Below, one piece after another: positions 17,162 through 26,500 of a stretch of DNA of 64,000 nucleotides. Source of the DNA: JAAXHV01 sp965207165 (lineage in GTDB: Bacteria; Pseudomonadota; Gammaproteobacteria; Eutrophobiales; Eutrophobiaceae); contig OZ242265.1 in assembly GCA_965207165.1 (NCBI GenBank), positions 2,046,001 to 2,110,000 on the forward strand. The letters are read 5' to 3'. Made by a program: the position numbers and the translations under genes. The notes beneath the pieces were generated by a model, which did no database searches, was not told where the DNA came from, and saw nothing but the letters and a program-made list of their open reading frames with translations. The stretch's first letter is position 1; each line of letters opens with the position of its first letter.

Positions 17162-17430
17162 CTAGTACCCTTTCCAGTTAATATTGACATGTTCAGCGGG
17201 TCGGGAAGCGGTTGAGCGCCAGGCGCGCCGCGCAGGGAATGGCTCGCCCTTGCCAAGCGGTGCAACGCCGCGGGCGACCGCTTCCCGGCCCGCCCGAAGG
17301 GAGCTACACAGCAACGCCAATACGGCGTTGCAGCCCTTGACAAGGGCGCGCCATTCTCTGCGGACTGCGCCTTGTCTTGGCGTTGCTGTGTAGCTCTGAA
17401 CATGTCAATATTAACTGGAAAGGGCACTAG
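17162..17430. mobile_element. MITE-like inverted-repeat element between rplB and rpsS
   Basis: A 261-bp element (17166-17426) bounded by CTAG on both sides (17162-17165 and 17427-17430). Its ends are inverted repeats matching at 30 of 31 positions (17166-17196 and 17396-17426; T[A/G]CCCTTTCCAGTTAATATT is the outer part). Nested inside are a perfect 20-bp inverted pair (17301-17320 with 17377-17396) and an imperfect longer pair around 17221-17256 and 17341-17372, so the whole can fold on itself. There is no transposase. Removing one CTAG plus the element restores rplB stop TAG, 12 bases, then the rpsS ATG, a normal operon spacing. CTAG is the known preferred target of IS630-type transposases, which duplicate TA; that assignment is inference. 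Confidence 0.85.
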
Positions 17431-18251
17431 TTCTTCCTTTTCCGAATAATCATGTTGTTGGTACGTTTGTTCTTCCTTGTCTTGTAGCCTTTCGTGGGAT
17501 AACCCCAGGGCGTAGAGGGGTGACGCCCACCGGATGAACGCCCTTCACCGCCTCCATGAGGATGATCGACCGGGTTCATGGCCACTCCGCGCACCGTCGG
17601 GCGAATACCGCGCCAACGTTTTGCGCCTGCCTTTCCCAGTTTTTGCAGCGAATGTTCGACGTTGCTCACCTCACCGATAGTGGCGCGGCAATCCAGCGGC
17701 ACTTTCCTGACTTCGCCCGAGCGCAGACGCAGCGTTGCGTGGGCGCCTTCGCGTGCAATCAACTGCACACTGGTGCCGGCGCTGCGCGCAAGTTGCGCGC
17801 CCTTGCCCCGCTTTAATTCCACGCAATGCACATTCGCCCCCACCGGAATATTGCGCAGGGCCAGGCAATTGCCCGGCGCTATTTCAGCCCGCGTGCCGGA
17901 CATCAGTTCTGTCCCGACCGCCAGGCCCGCAGGCGCTATGATGTAACGGCGCTCGCCATCGGCATAACACAGCAAGGCAATGTGCGCGGTGCGGTTGGGG
18001 TCGTATTCAATCCTCTCCACCTTTGCCGCGATACCGTCCTTGTCGCGTTTGAAATCAATGATCCGGTAACGCTGTTTTGCGCCGCCGCCCCGGTGTCTCA
18101 CGGTAATTCTGCCGTGATTATTACGTCCTGCGGTCCTGCCCTGTTTTTCAACCAGGGGGCCGTACGGATCGCCTTTGTACAGGTCCGGATGGACGACCTT
18201 CACGACACCGCGCCGCCCTGCCGATGTTGGTTTTGGTTTGATTAAGGGCAT
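17427..18251 (-). CDS. rplB: 50S ribosomal protein L2
   Basis: 274 residues (E. coli 273). The core RNA-binding segments HRGGGAKQRYRIIDFKRDKDG (shortened here: HRGGGAKQRYRIIDFKR) and AMNPVDHPHGGGEGRSSGGR-like sequence near the C-terminus are present, including the conserved histidine needed for peptidyl transfer. The protein ends TNNMIIRKRKN at a normal length; its TAG stop lies inside the CTAG that borders the inserted element. Confidence 0.97.
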   Translation of the reverse strand: MPLIKPKPTSAGRRGVVKVVHPDLYKGDPYGPLVEKQGRTAGRNNHGRITVRHRGGGAKQRYRIIDFKRDKDGIAAKVERIEYDPNRTAHIALLCYADGERRYIIAPAGLAVGTELMSGTRAEIAPGNCLALRNIPVGANVHCVELKRGKGAQLARSAGTSVQLIAREGAHATLRLRSGEVRKVPLDCRATIGEVSNVEHSLQKLGKAGAKRWRGIRPTVRGVAMNPVDHPHGGGEGRSSGGRHPSTPWGYPTKGYKTRKNKRTNNMIIRKRKN

Positions 18252-18266
18252 CTCTCTAATAGTTCC

Positions 18267-18560
18267 TCAGGCACCGATGAAATCTATATCAAAGCCGGGT
18301 TTCAACTTGACGTAGGCCTTCTTCCAGTCCGGGCGTTTGCCACGTGCACGCCGGAACATCTTGGTCTTGCCGCGCACGTTCAGCACCTGTACCGACTCGA
18401 CCTCGACTTCAAATATTTTTTCCACGGCTTTTTTTATGTCGGGTTTGGTCGCGTCGCGCATGACCTTGAAGACAAACTGCCGGTACTTTTCTGCGGTATA
18501 CGTACTTTTTTCCGTTACCCGCGGCTCCAGCAGTATTTTCATCAGCCTCTCGTCATTCAT
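18267..18560 (-). CDS. rplW: 50S ribosomal protein L23
   Basis: 97 residues. ILLEPRVTEKSTY and QFVFKVMRDATKPDIKKAVE are diagnostic, and the hairpin RGKTKMFRRARGKRPDWKKAY extends into the tunnel. L23 is the main docking site of trigger factor and SRP. Its start overlaps the end of rplD by eight bases. Confidence 0.97.
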   Translation of the reverse strand: MNDERLMKILLEPRVTEKSTYTAEKYRQFVFKVMRDATKPDIKKAVEKIFEVEVESVQVLNVRGKTKMFRRARGKRPDWKKAYVKLKPGFDIDFIGA

Positions 18561-19260
18561 CCTCTTTACCTCCGCCCGGCGTCTCCTCTTCTGCAGTCTC
18601 CTGCGCGCCGGCTTGCGGCTGTTCCCCGCTGTCCTTCAGTTCCGGCTCGAGCCATTTTCCCACCTTTCCCAGCGCCTCTTTGGTTATCAGTACCCGCTCA
18701 AACCCGATCAGGGAATGCGGGTTGATTTCATGTGTATCTATAACGGCCACCTGCGCCAGGTTCCGGGTTGACAGGTGTAATTCCTCGCTGATGGAATCGG
18801 TGATGATCAATACCTCTTCCAGGCCAAGTTCCGCCAGTACCCCGATCGCAGCCTTTGTCTTTGTCCCGGATATATTCAATTCGTCAATACAAATCAGCCG
18901 TTCCTGTCGAACCAGTTCCGAGAGGATGGAGCGCAGCGCGCCGCGATACATTTTCCTGTTCACTTTCCTGGCGAACGTGCGCTGATTGTTTGCGAAAGTC
19001 ACGCCTCCTCCGCGCCAGATAGGGCTGCTTCTGGTACCGGCCCTGGCCCTGCCCAGGCCTTTCTGACGCCACGGCTTTTTCCCGCCCCCCCGCACCGCGG
19101 CACGGTTTTTCAGTGACTTGGATGCAGCTCTGCCGTTTGCAAGGTATGAGGTCAGCACCTGGTGTACCAGGGATTCGTTGAAATCAACGCCGAAAACCTC
19201 GTCGGCAACTTTTACCCGGCCCGCCCGTTTTTTTCCGGTTTTGCGCACTGACAATTCCAT
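18553..19260 (-). CDS. rplD: 50S ribosomal protein L4 with acidic C-terminal extension
   Basis: 235 residues from ATG 19258-19260 (MELSVRKTGKKRAG); an upstream in-frame start would overlap rplC. Residues 40-100 hold the tunnel loop (RAAVRGGGKKPWRQKGLGRA, then GTRSSPIWRGGG). L4 normally has about 201 residues; here about 30 extra residues form a Glu/Gly/Pro-rich acidic tail after the normal end. In E. coli L4 represses the S10 operon. The tail would be solvent-exposed; its role is unknown. Confidence 0.96.
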   Translation of the reverse strand: MELSVRKTGKKRAGRVKVADEVFGVDFNESLVHQVLTSYLANGRAASKSLKNRAAVRGGGKKPWRQKGLGRARAGTRSSPIWRGGGVTFANNQRTFARKVNRKMYRGALRSILSELVRQERLICIDELNISGTKTKAAIGVLAELGLEEVLIITDSISEELHLSTRNLAQVAVIDTHEINPHSLIGFERVLITKEALGKVGKWLEPELKDSGEQPQAGAQETAEEETPGGGKEDE

Positions 19261-19261
19261 C

Positions 19262-19918
19262 TCAGACCTCCAATACCCCTGCTGACTTGACCGCCGCCTT
19301 GACGATAAGCGTGCCGCCGGGAGCGCCGGGGACAGAACCTTTGACAAGCACCAGGTTCCTGTCCGTGTCAACCCGCACAACCTCGAGGTTCTGCGCTGTC
19401 TGTTTCGCGTTGCCCATGTGTCCCGCCATCTTCTTGCCCGGGAAAACCCGTCCCGGAGACTGGTTCTGGCCGATCGAACCGGGCGCCCGGTGGGCGCGGG
19501 AATTACCGTGACTGTTACGCTGACTGCTGAAATTGTGCCGCTTTATCACGCCTGCATAGCCTTTCCCGATAGTCGTTCCGGTTACGTCGACTTTCTGCCC
19601 GGCCTTGAAAATATCCACCGTTATTTCCGCGCCGGCCGACAATTCACCGGCTTCCTCATTATCCAGCCTGAATTCATGCAGGCCCTCGGCAGATTCAATG
19701 CCTGCCCTGGCCAGCGTTCCGGCCAGAGGCTTGCTTATCAGGTTGCGACGCTTGCTTCCGTAGGCGACCTGCACGGCGCTGTAACCGTGTTTCTCGACGG
19801 TGGCAAGTGAGGTAACCCTGTTGGGACTCGCCTCGATAACGCTGACAGGGATGGACTGGCCTGAATCCGTAAAGATACGGGTCATCCCTCGCTTTTTGCC
19901 TATTATTCCGATTGCCAT
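19262..19918 (-). CDS. rplC: 50S ribosomal protein L3
   Basis: 218 residues beginning MAIGIIGKKRGMTRIF. The loop that reaches the peptidyl transferase centre is present (HRAPGSIGQNQSPGRVFPG, followed by KKMAGHMG); the glutamine methylated by PrmB in E. coli lies in it. L3 is an early assembly protein. It ends one base before rplD. Confidence 0.97.
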   Translation of the reverse strand: MAIGIIGKKRGMTRIFTDSGQSIPVSVIEASPNRVTSLATVEKHGYSAVQVAYGSKRRNLISKPLAGTLARAGIESAEGLHEFRLDNEEAGELSAGAEITVDIFKAGQKVDVTGTTIGKGYAGVIKRHNFSSQRNSHGNSRAHRAPGSIGQNQSPGRVFPGKKMAGHMGNAKQTAQNLEVVRVDTDRNLVLVKGSVPGAPGGTLIVKAAVKSAGVLEV

Positions 19919-19947
19919 GTCTCTGACCCGTTATCTGCCCGTTGTCT

Positions 19948-20262
19948 TCAGCTGAGTTTGATCTGGACGTCCACGCCCGCCGCCAGGTCGAGTTTCATCA
20001 GCGCATCAACCGTTTTATCCGTGGGGTTGATGATGTCCACCAGGCGCTTATGGGTCCTGATCTCATACTGGTCCCGGGCGTCCTTGTTGACGTGGGGCGA
20101 AATCAAAACGGTATAACGTTCTTTTTTTGTGGGCAACGGGATGGGTCCCTTCACCTGGGCGCCGGTGCGACGCGCAGTCTCCACAATTTCACGTGTCGAC
20201 TGGTCAATCAACCGGTGATCGAACGCTTTCAGCCTGATCCTTATAACCTGTTCTTCCGCCAT
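19948..20262 (-). CDS. rpsJ: 30S ribosomal protein S10
   Basis: 104 residues with IRIRLKAFDHRLIDQSTREI and KGPIPLPTKKERYTVLISPH. S10 is also NusE, a partner of NusB and NusG in antitermination. Only 35 bases separate it from fusA, so the S10 operon probably has no promoter of its own here and is read from the str promoter. Confidence 0.97.
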   Translation of the reverse strand: MAEEQVIRIRLKAFDHRLIDQSTREIVETARRTGAQVKGPIPLPTKKERYTVLISPHVNKDARDQYEIRTHKRLVDIINPTDKTVDALMKLDLAAGVDVQIKLS

Positions 20263-20297
20263 GTGTCTTTACTCTGTCCGCAATACCTGGTGATTAC

Positions 20298-22403
20298 CTA
20301 ACCTGAATTTTTGCTCGTGATCTCTTCCGCGACCCCGGGCGGAACCGGATTATACTTCGAAAACTCCATGGTGTACGTGGCGCGTCCCTGTGTGGCCGAG
20401 CGCAAGGCTGTCGCATAACCGAACATCTGTTCCAGGGGAACTTCCGCCTTGATAATCCTTCCGGCCGGTGTGGTGGCGGTTTCCGACAATATGCCGCGCC
20501 GCCGACTCAAGTCACCCGTTACCGAACCCAGGTAATCTTCCGGCGTTACTACTTCAACGTTCATTACCGGTTCCAGCAGGATAGGCGCGGCGCGGTCGGC
20601 GCCGTTCTTGAAGCCTATGGAACCGGCTATCTTGAAAGCAATTTCACTGGAGTCCACTTCATGGTAGGACCCGTCGTACAACGTGACCTTTACGTCTACC
20701 ATCGGGTATCCGGCTACAACACCGCTCTCCATCTGTTCCTGGATGCCTTTGTTTACTGCCGGGATAAAATCTTTCGGTATGGAGCCGCCGACAATTTTAT
20801 TTATGAACTCATAGCCGTGACCCGGTTTCTGCGGCTCGATTTTCAGTATGACGTGGCCGTACTGGCCGCGCCCGCCGGATTGGCGTACAAACCTGCCTTC
20901 CGCCTTCTCCACCGGTTTCCTGATCGTTTCCCGGTAAGCCACCTGCGGCTTGCCTACGTTGGCATCCACCTTGAATTCCCGTTTCAGCCGGTCCACGATA
21001 ATCTCGAGGTGCAATTCACCCATCCCCGAGATGATGGTCTGCCCGGACTCATCGTCGGTATGTACCCGGAAAGAGGGATCTTCCTGCGCCAGTTTGCCCA
21101 GGGCCATACCCATTTTTTCCTGATCGGGCCGGGTTTTCGGTTCCACCGCGACGGAAATGACCGGATCGGGAAACTCCATTCTTTCGAGGACGATGGCAGA
21201 ATTTGCGGCGCACAGGGTGTCGCCTGTCGTGACGTCCTTAAGGCCCACGGCGGCAGCTATATCCCCCGCCCTGACCTCCTTTATTTCTTCCCGTGAGTTG
21301 GCATGCATCTGCAGGATCCGTCCGATTCGCTCCTTTTTGTCCTTCACCGTGTTAAGCACCGAATCGCCGGATTTAAGCACGCCGGAGTAAACCCGGAAAA
21401 AAGTCAACGACCCGACGAACGGGTCGGTGGCAATCTTGAAAGCCAGCGCCGCGAACGGTTCGGCATCATCGGAATGACGGGAAACTTCTTTTTGGGAGGC
21501 ATTCTTGTGAATGCCTCTTACGGCAGGGATATCATCGGGTGCAGGGAGGTAGTCAATGACGGCATCCAGCATACTCTGGACACCTTTATTCTTGAAAGCG
21601 GAACCACACAGGACCGGGACTATCTCGTTGGCCAGTGTCCTTGCCCTGATGCCCTGTTTTACCTGTTGTTCCGATAACTCTCCTTGCTCCAGGTACGCAT
21701 CCATCAATTCCTCATTGGCTTCAGCAGCGGCTTCCATCAACTGTTCACGGGCTTCCCGGCAGGCATCGAGCATCTCTTCCGGAATATCCTCCTCGGTAAA
21801 CTCCATTCCCATGCTCCGGTCGTCCCAGTACATCGCCCTGCCCCGGATCAGGTCAACAATGCCTTTAAACATGTGTTCCGACCCGATGGGGAGTTGTATG
21901 GGCACGGCCGTGCTCCCGAGGCGGTCTCTTATCTGGTTGACGACCCTGAGGTAATCCGCGCCAGATCGGTCCATTTTATTGACGAAGGCCAGCCTCGGCA
22001 CGTTATACTTGTTTGCCTGCCGCCAAACGGTTTCCGATTGCGGTTCAACACCGCCTACGGCACAAAAAACGGCACAGGCACTGTCCAGTACCCTGAGAGA
22101 CCTTTCCACCTCAATAGTGAAGTCCACATGCCCCGGTGTATCGATGATATTGATTCGATGTTCCGGGTACTGGCCGCCCATGCCGTTCCAGAAACAGGTG
22201 GTCGCCGCCGAGGTGATGGTGATACCCCGTTCCTGTTCCTGTTCCATCCAGTCCATGGTGGCTGCGCCGTCATGCACTTCACCTATCTTGTGGGAGACCC
22301 CGGTGTAATAGAGGATGCGTTCCGTAGTCGTCGTTTTACCCGCATCAATATGCGCCATGATGCCGATATTCCGATAATGTTCGATGGGGACACTGCGCGC
22401 CAT
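20298..22403 (-). CDS. fusA: Elongation factor G
   Basis: 701 residues from ATG 22401-22403 (MARSVPIEHYRNIGIMAHID), with GGAG eight bases upstream; a longer frame would overlap rpsG. The GTPase motifs are AHIDAGKTT (P-loop), DTPGHVDF (switch II) and NKMDRSGAD. The domain IV tip and the C-terminal IKAEVPLEQMFGYATALRS are normal. EF-G drives translocation. Unlike E. coli, no tuf gene follows; rpsJ comes next. Confidence 0.98.
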   Translation of the reverse strand: MARSVPIEHYRNIGIMAHIDAGKTTTTERILYYTGVSHKIGEVHDGAATMDWMEQEQERGITITSAATTCFWNGMGGQYPEHRINIIDTPGHVDFTIEVERSLRVLDSACAVFCAVGGVEPQSETVWRQANKYNVPRLAFVNKMDRSGADYLRVVNQIRDRLGSTAVPIQLPIGSEHMFKGIVDLIRGRAMYWDDRSMGMEFTEEDIPEEMLDACREAREQLMEAAAEANEELMDAYLEQGELSEQQVKQGIRARTLANEIVPVLCGSAFKNKGVQSMLDAVIDYLPAPDDIPAVRGIHKNASQKEVSRHSDDAEPFAALAFKIATDPFVGSLTFFRVYSGVLKSGDSVLNTVKDKKERIGRILQMHANSREEIKEVRAGDIAAAVGLKDVTTGDTLCAANSAIVLERMEFPDPVISVAVEPKTRPDQEKMGMALGKLAQEDPSFRVHTDDESGQTIISGMGELHLEIIVDRLKREFKVDANVGKPQVAYRETIRKPVEKAEGRFVRQSGGRGQYGHVILKIEPQKPGHGYEFINKIVGGSIPKDFIPAVNKGIQEQMESGVVAGYPMVDVKVTLYDGSYHEVDSSEIAFKIAGSIGFKNGADRAAPILLEPVMNVEVVTPEDYLGSVTGDLSRRRGILSETATTPAGRIIKAEVPLEQMFGYATALRSATQGRATYTMEFSKYNPVPPGVAEEITSKNSG

Positions 22404-22426
22404 GGTTGTTGCTCCGGTTACCGCTC

Positions 22427-22900
22427 CTACCACCGGTAATGGGAGAAAGCCTTGTTGGCTTCAGCCATCTTGTGGGTATCTTCCCTCTTCTTTATGGCCG
22501 TTCCCTTGTTGTCCGAGGCATCCAGTATCTCTCCTGCCAGGCGCAGGCCCATACTCTTCTCCCCGCGTCTCTTGGCCGCGTCCACCAGCCAGCGCATTGC
22601 CAGGGTCGTACTGCGCTCGGAGCGCACTTCGATGGGAATCTGGTAAGTGGCGCCGCCTACACGCCTGGATTTCACCTCGACGATAGGTTTTACGTTATCC
22701 AGCGCCTGTATGAACACGTCCAGTGAATTATCCGTTTTTTTCCTGCTGCCGATCTGGTCGAGGGCGCCATAGACTATTTTCTCGGCGATGGATTTCTTGC
22801 CGCTGCGCATGACCATGTTAATAAACTTTGCCAGGACCTGGTTGTGGTACTTCGGATCCGGCAGGATTTCCCTTTTTTCAGCTTCTCTTCTTCTGGACAT
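22427..22900 (-). CDS. rpsG: 30S ribosomal protein S7
   Basis: 157 residues: SRRREAEKREILPDPKYHNQ at the start, and MRWLVDAAKRRGEKSMGLRL with the C-terminal helix. S7 nucleates the 30S head and in E. coli represses the str operon. It lies 20 bases after rpsL and 23 bases before fusA. Confidence 0.97.
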   Translation of the reverse strand: MSRRREAEKREILPDPKYHNQVLAKFINMVMRSGKKSIAEKIVYGALDQIGSRKKTDNSLDVFIQALDNVKPIVEVKSRRVGGATYQIPIEVRSERSTTLAMRWLVDAAKRRGEKSMGLRLAGEILDASDNKGTAIKKREDTHKMAEANKAFSHYRW

Positions 22901-22920
22901 GGCGCTACTCTCGATCCGGT

Positions 22921-23295
22921 TTATGATCTGGGTTTCTTGGCCCCGTACTTGGAACGGCGCTGGCGCCGATCAACCACACCCGAAGTATCCAGGGTACCTC
23001 TCACCGTATGGTAGCGAACGCCGGGTAAATCCTTGACCCTGCCGCCGCGAATCAGGATGACGGAGTGCTCCTGCAGGTTATGGCCCTCACCACCGATATA
23101 CGTGGTCACCTCATGGCCGTTGGTCAACCGCACCCTGGCAACTTTACGCAGGGCGGAATTGGGCTTCTTCGGTGTTGTGGTGTACACGCGGGTACACACC
23201 CCACGCTTCTGTGGGCAATTTTCCAGGGCGGGAACATTACTTTTCGCCCTCTGCCGTTTTCTCGGCTTGCGTACCAACTGGCTAATTGTAGACAT
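22921..23295 (-). CDS. rpsL: 30S ribosomal protein S12
   Basis: 124 residues. The decoding-site loops TTPKKPNSALRKVARVRL and KDLPGVRYHTVRG are wild type, including the lysines and proline altered in streptomycin-resistant mutants. S12 monitors codon-anticodon pairing. It is the first gene of the str operon, about 190 bases downstream of a strong promoter. Confidence 0.98.
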   Translation of the reverse strand: MSTISQLVRKPRKRQRAKSNVPALENCPQKRGVCTRVYTTTPKKPNSALRKVARVRLTNGHEVTTYIGGEGHNLQEHSVILIRGGRVKDLPGVRYHTVRGTLDTSGVVDRRQRRSKYGAKKPRS

Positions 23296-23408
23296 CTGTC
23301 GTCGTATCCGATTTATATAGCCCTGTTTCGTTCGGGGTTTCCTGCGGTACAGGGCAACCGGCGCGGTGCAGCGCTTCTATAACACGTTTATGTGGTTGAT
23401 AAAAATAA

Positions 23409-23436
23409 AAAAACAACCAGTACATCGGTCGTTTTT
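23409..23436 (-). terminator. Attenuator-like hairpin in the rpsL leader
   Basis: On the minus strand AAAAACGACC pairs with GGTTGTTTTT (10-bp stem including one G-T, 8-base loop), followed by more U (TTATTTTT). It lies about 50-80 bases into the rpsL leader. The 3' arm GGTTG can instead pair with CAACC about 15 bases downstream, giving an alternative fold that would disrupt the terminator. Function is inferred from structure only. Confidence 0.55.
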
Positions 23437-23493
23437 GCCCCTGAAAGGAAGGCCCGGACCCTGTTGTCCCTGACCCTCCCAAAAAGAAGCGGG

Positions 23494-23523
23494 ATTATAT
23501 TTCCTAATAGAACAGGATGTCAA
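23494..23523 (-). promoter_or_regulatory. Promoter of the str operon (rpsL)
   Basis: Minus-strand TTGACA (23518-23523), an 18-bp spacer, and TATAAT (23494-23499): both hexamers match the sigma-70 consensus perfectly. Transcription should start near 23486, giving a leader of about 190 bases before the rpsL ATG. As no later intergenic gap looks large enough for another promoter, this one may drive all genes through rplQ. Confidence 0.85.
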
Positions 23524-23526
23524 GCA

Positions 23527-23562
23527 GAAAAAGGGAACAGGCTCAAATCCGTCCCCTTTTTC
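23527..23562 (-). terminator. Terminator after rpoC
   Basis: GAAAAAGGG (527-535) pairs with CCCTTTTTC (554-562 of the 23000s), an 18-base loop between them. On the minus strand the run CCCTTTTTC ends the hairpin. It lies 12 bases after the rpoC stop and directly next to the -35 box of the rpsL promoter, insulating the two units. The loop carries AAATCCGTCCCC, a motif found twice more in the window. Confidence 0.65.
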
Positions 23563-23574
23563 GAACCAGTTCCG

Positions 23575-26500
23575 TCAGACCTGATCCACCCTGGCGATCT
23601 CCACAGTCTCTTCCCTGGACGGAGTAAGAATAATAACCTCGTTCTCATCGCCACTGCCCTCTTCTTCGAGTGCGTCTTCACCGACACCTTCCTCTGCCTC
23701 CAAATCTTCCTCGGTGCGTTTTAATCTGCGTTCGGTATGGTACGCCAGTCCGGTGCCGGCCGGCACCAGGCGTCCGACAATGACGTTCTCCTTCAATCCG
23801 CGCAGTTCGTCCCGCTTGCCGTTGACGCTGGCCTCCGTCAGTACCCGGGTGGTTTCCTGGAATGACGCGGCCGAGATGAACGATTCCGTAGACAGGGATG
23901 CCTTGGTAATACCAAGCAGCACAGGGTCCCACTGTGCTTCTATCTTCCCATCTGCCAGCAGCTTTTCATTTTCTTCCAGAACCTTGGCTTTCTCTGCCTG
24001 TTCACCCCTGAGGAAAACGGAATCACCGGGGTCCGTAATTTCACTCTTGCGCAACATCTGCCTGACGATGACTTCGATGTGCTTGTCGTTTATCTTTACG
24101 CCCTGCAAGCGGTAAACTTCCTGAATCTCATTAACGATGTAACTTGCCAGTGCATGCACCCCCTTCAGCCTGAGGATATCATGGGGGGTTGGGGGACCGT
24201 CGACTACGGACTCTCCCTTTTCCACGTGCTCGCCCTCAAACACGTTGATATGACGCCATTTAGGTATGAGCAGTTCGTGGGTCTCACTATCGCGGTCGGT
24301 TATCACCAGCCGTTGTTTGCCCTTGGTATCCTTGCCGAAACTGACGGTGCCGCTTGCTTCTGCCAGAATGCCGGGCTCCTTGGGTTTCCTGGCCTCAAAC
24401 AAATCTGCAACCCGGGGCAAACCACCGGTAATGTCGCGGGTTTTCAGCGATTCCTGCGGCATCTTGGCGATGACATCACCAACCTTGATTTCCGCGCCTT
24501 CACGAACCGTGATCAATGCTTTCGGCGGCAACGGGTAATGCGCGGGAATAGTCGTTTCAGGCAAGATCAACTGGGTCCCGTCCTTATCCACCAGTATGAC
24601 GACCGGGCGCATTTCCTTCGCGTCACTGCTGCGCTCCTTGGGGTCCATTATCATCATGTTGGTCAGCCCGGTTATCTCGTCCACGTGACGCAATACGGTC
24701 TTACCCTCCACGATATCTGCAAAGCGGATATGACCCGTGACTTCGGATATCACCGGATGCGTATGCGGGTCCCAATCGGCGATCTTCGTGCCGGGGTCAA
24801 CCGTATCGCCGTCGTTTACCGTAAGCACGGCGCCGTAAGGAAGTTTATAGCGCTCACGTTCCCTGCCCACCTCATCCAGCAGGGATACGTCTCCTGAACG
24901 CGACACGACCACCTTGTTACCGCTCTCCTGCGCCAGCAGCTTGACGTTGTCCAGGCGCACGGTACCGCCGTATTTCACATCAATACTGCTGATCGCAGCC
25001 GCCCTGGATGCAGCGCCGCCAATGTGAAAAGTCCTCATGGTCAACTGTGTGCCTGGTTCACCGATCGATTGCGCGGCTACCACGCCGACGGCCTCACCTA
25101 TGTTCACGATATGACCCCGCGCCAGGTCCCTGCCGTAACATCTTGCACATATTCCGTAACGGGTCTCGCAGGTGATCGCCGAACGAACCACGACCTCGTC
25201 AACACCGTTTTCATCCATGAGGTCAACCAGGTGTTCATTAAGCAGGGTATCGGCGGGTATGAGGGTTTCCTCGGGGGACGCGGGCGTTGCGATTGCCTGC
25301 GCCAGGGTCCGTCCCAATACTCTTTCCCGCAGGGGTTCCACTACGTCGCCACCTTCAATTAATGAAGTCAACTTGACGCCGGCTTCGGTACCGCAATCAT
25401 CTTCGGCCACAACGAGATCCTGGGCCACGTCAACCAGGCGCCTGGTCAGGTAGCCGGAATTAGCGGTCTTCAGCGCGGTATCAGCCAGGCCCTTGCGCGC
25501 GCCATGGGTGGAAATGAAGTACTGTAAAACATCCAGTCCTTCACGGAAGTTTGCCGTAATCGGCGTTTCGATAATGGAACCGTCCGGCTTTGCCATCAGC
25601 CCGCGCATCCCGGCCAACTGCCTGATCTGGGCCGCGGAACCGCGTGCGCCGGAATCCGCCATCATGAAGATTGAATTGAAAGAAGGTTCATCCACTGCCT
25701 TGCCTTCCATGTCCTGGACCGTATCGACCCCGAGCCGGTCCATCATGGCCCTGGCCACCTGGTCGCTGGTATGTGACCAGATATCCACTACCTTGTTATA
25801 GCGCTCTCCGTTCGTGATTAGTCCGGAAGTATATTGCTGCTCAAACTGCTTAACCTGTTCTTCGGTCTCATCGATGATTTCGCTCTTGTCCTCCGGCACG
25901 ACCATATCGTCAACACCGAAGGATAAGCCGGCGCGGGTGGAATAATGAAACCCGGTATACATCAGACGATCGGAAAAAATAACCGTCGTTTTCAGGCCGA
26001 GCCGCCGGTAGCAGACGTTGACAAGCTGGGAAATGGAACGTTTGTTCAACACCTGGTTGACCAGGGAGAACGGCATTTCGTCCGGCAGGATGCGGGACAG
26101 CAGCGCCCGGCCTACGGTCGTTTCAACCCGTTCAGGAGGCGCCGCCTCCCCGTTTTCGTCCGTATTCTGCCTGATACGTACGCTGATCCTGGCATGCAGG
26201 TCGACTGCGCCGCACTCATAGGCGCGATGTACTTCATCCACGTCAACAAAGACTTTCCCGGTGCCTTTAGCGCCGGCGGATTCGCGCGTCATGTAGTACA
26301 GTCCCAGCACCACGTCCTGGGTCGGAACGATGATCGGTTCACCGTTGGCCGGCGACAGGATATTGTTGGTTGACATCATCAGGGTGCGCAATTCCAGCTG
26401 CGCTTCAACGGAAAGCGGGACGTGTACCGCCATCTGGTCCCCGTCAAAATCCGCGTTGAACGCGGTACACACGAGGGGGTGCAGTTGAATGGCCTTACCC

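Noticed and set aside
17152..17427. Open frame of 91 codons on the minus strand between rplB and rpsS
   Set aside because: It coincides with the MITE-like element and is explained by its inverted repeats; the product resembles no transposase.
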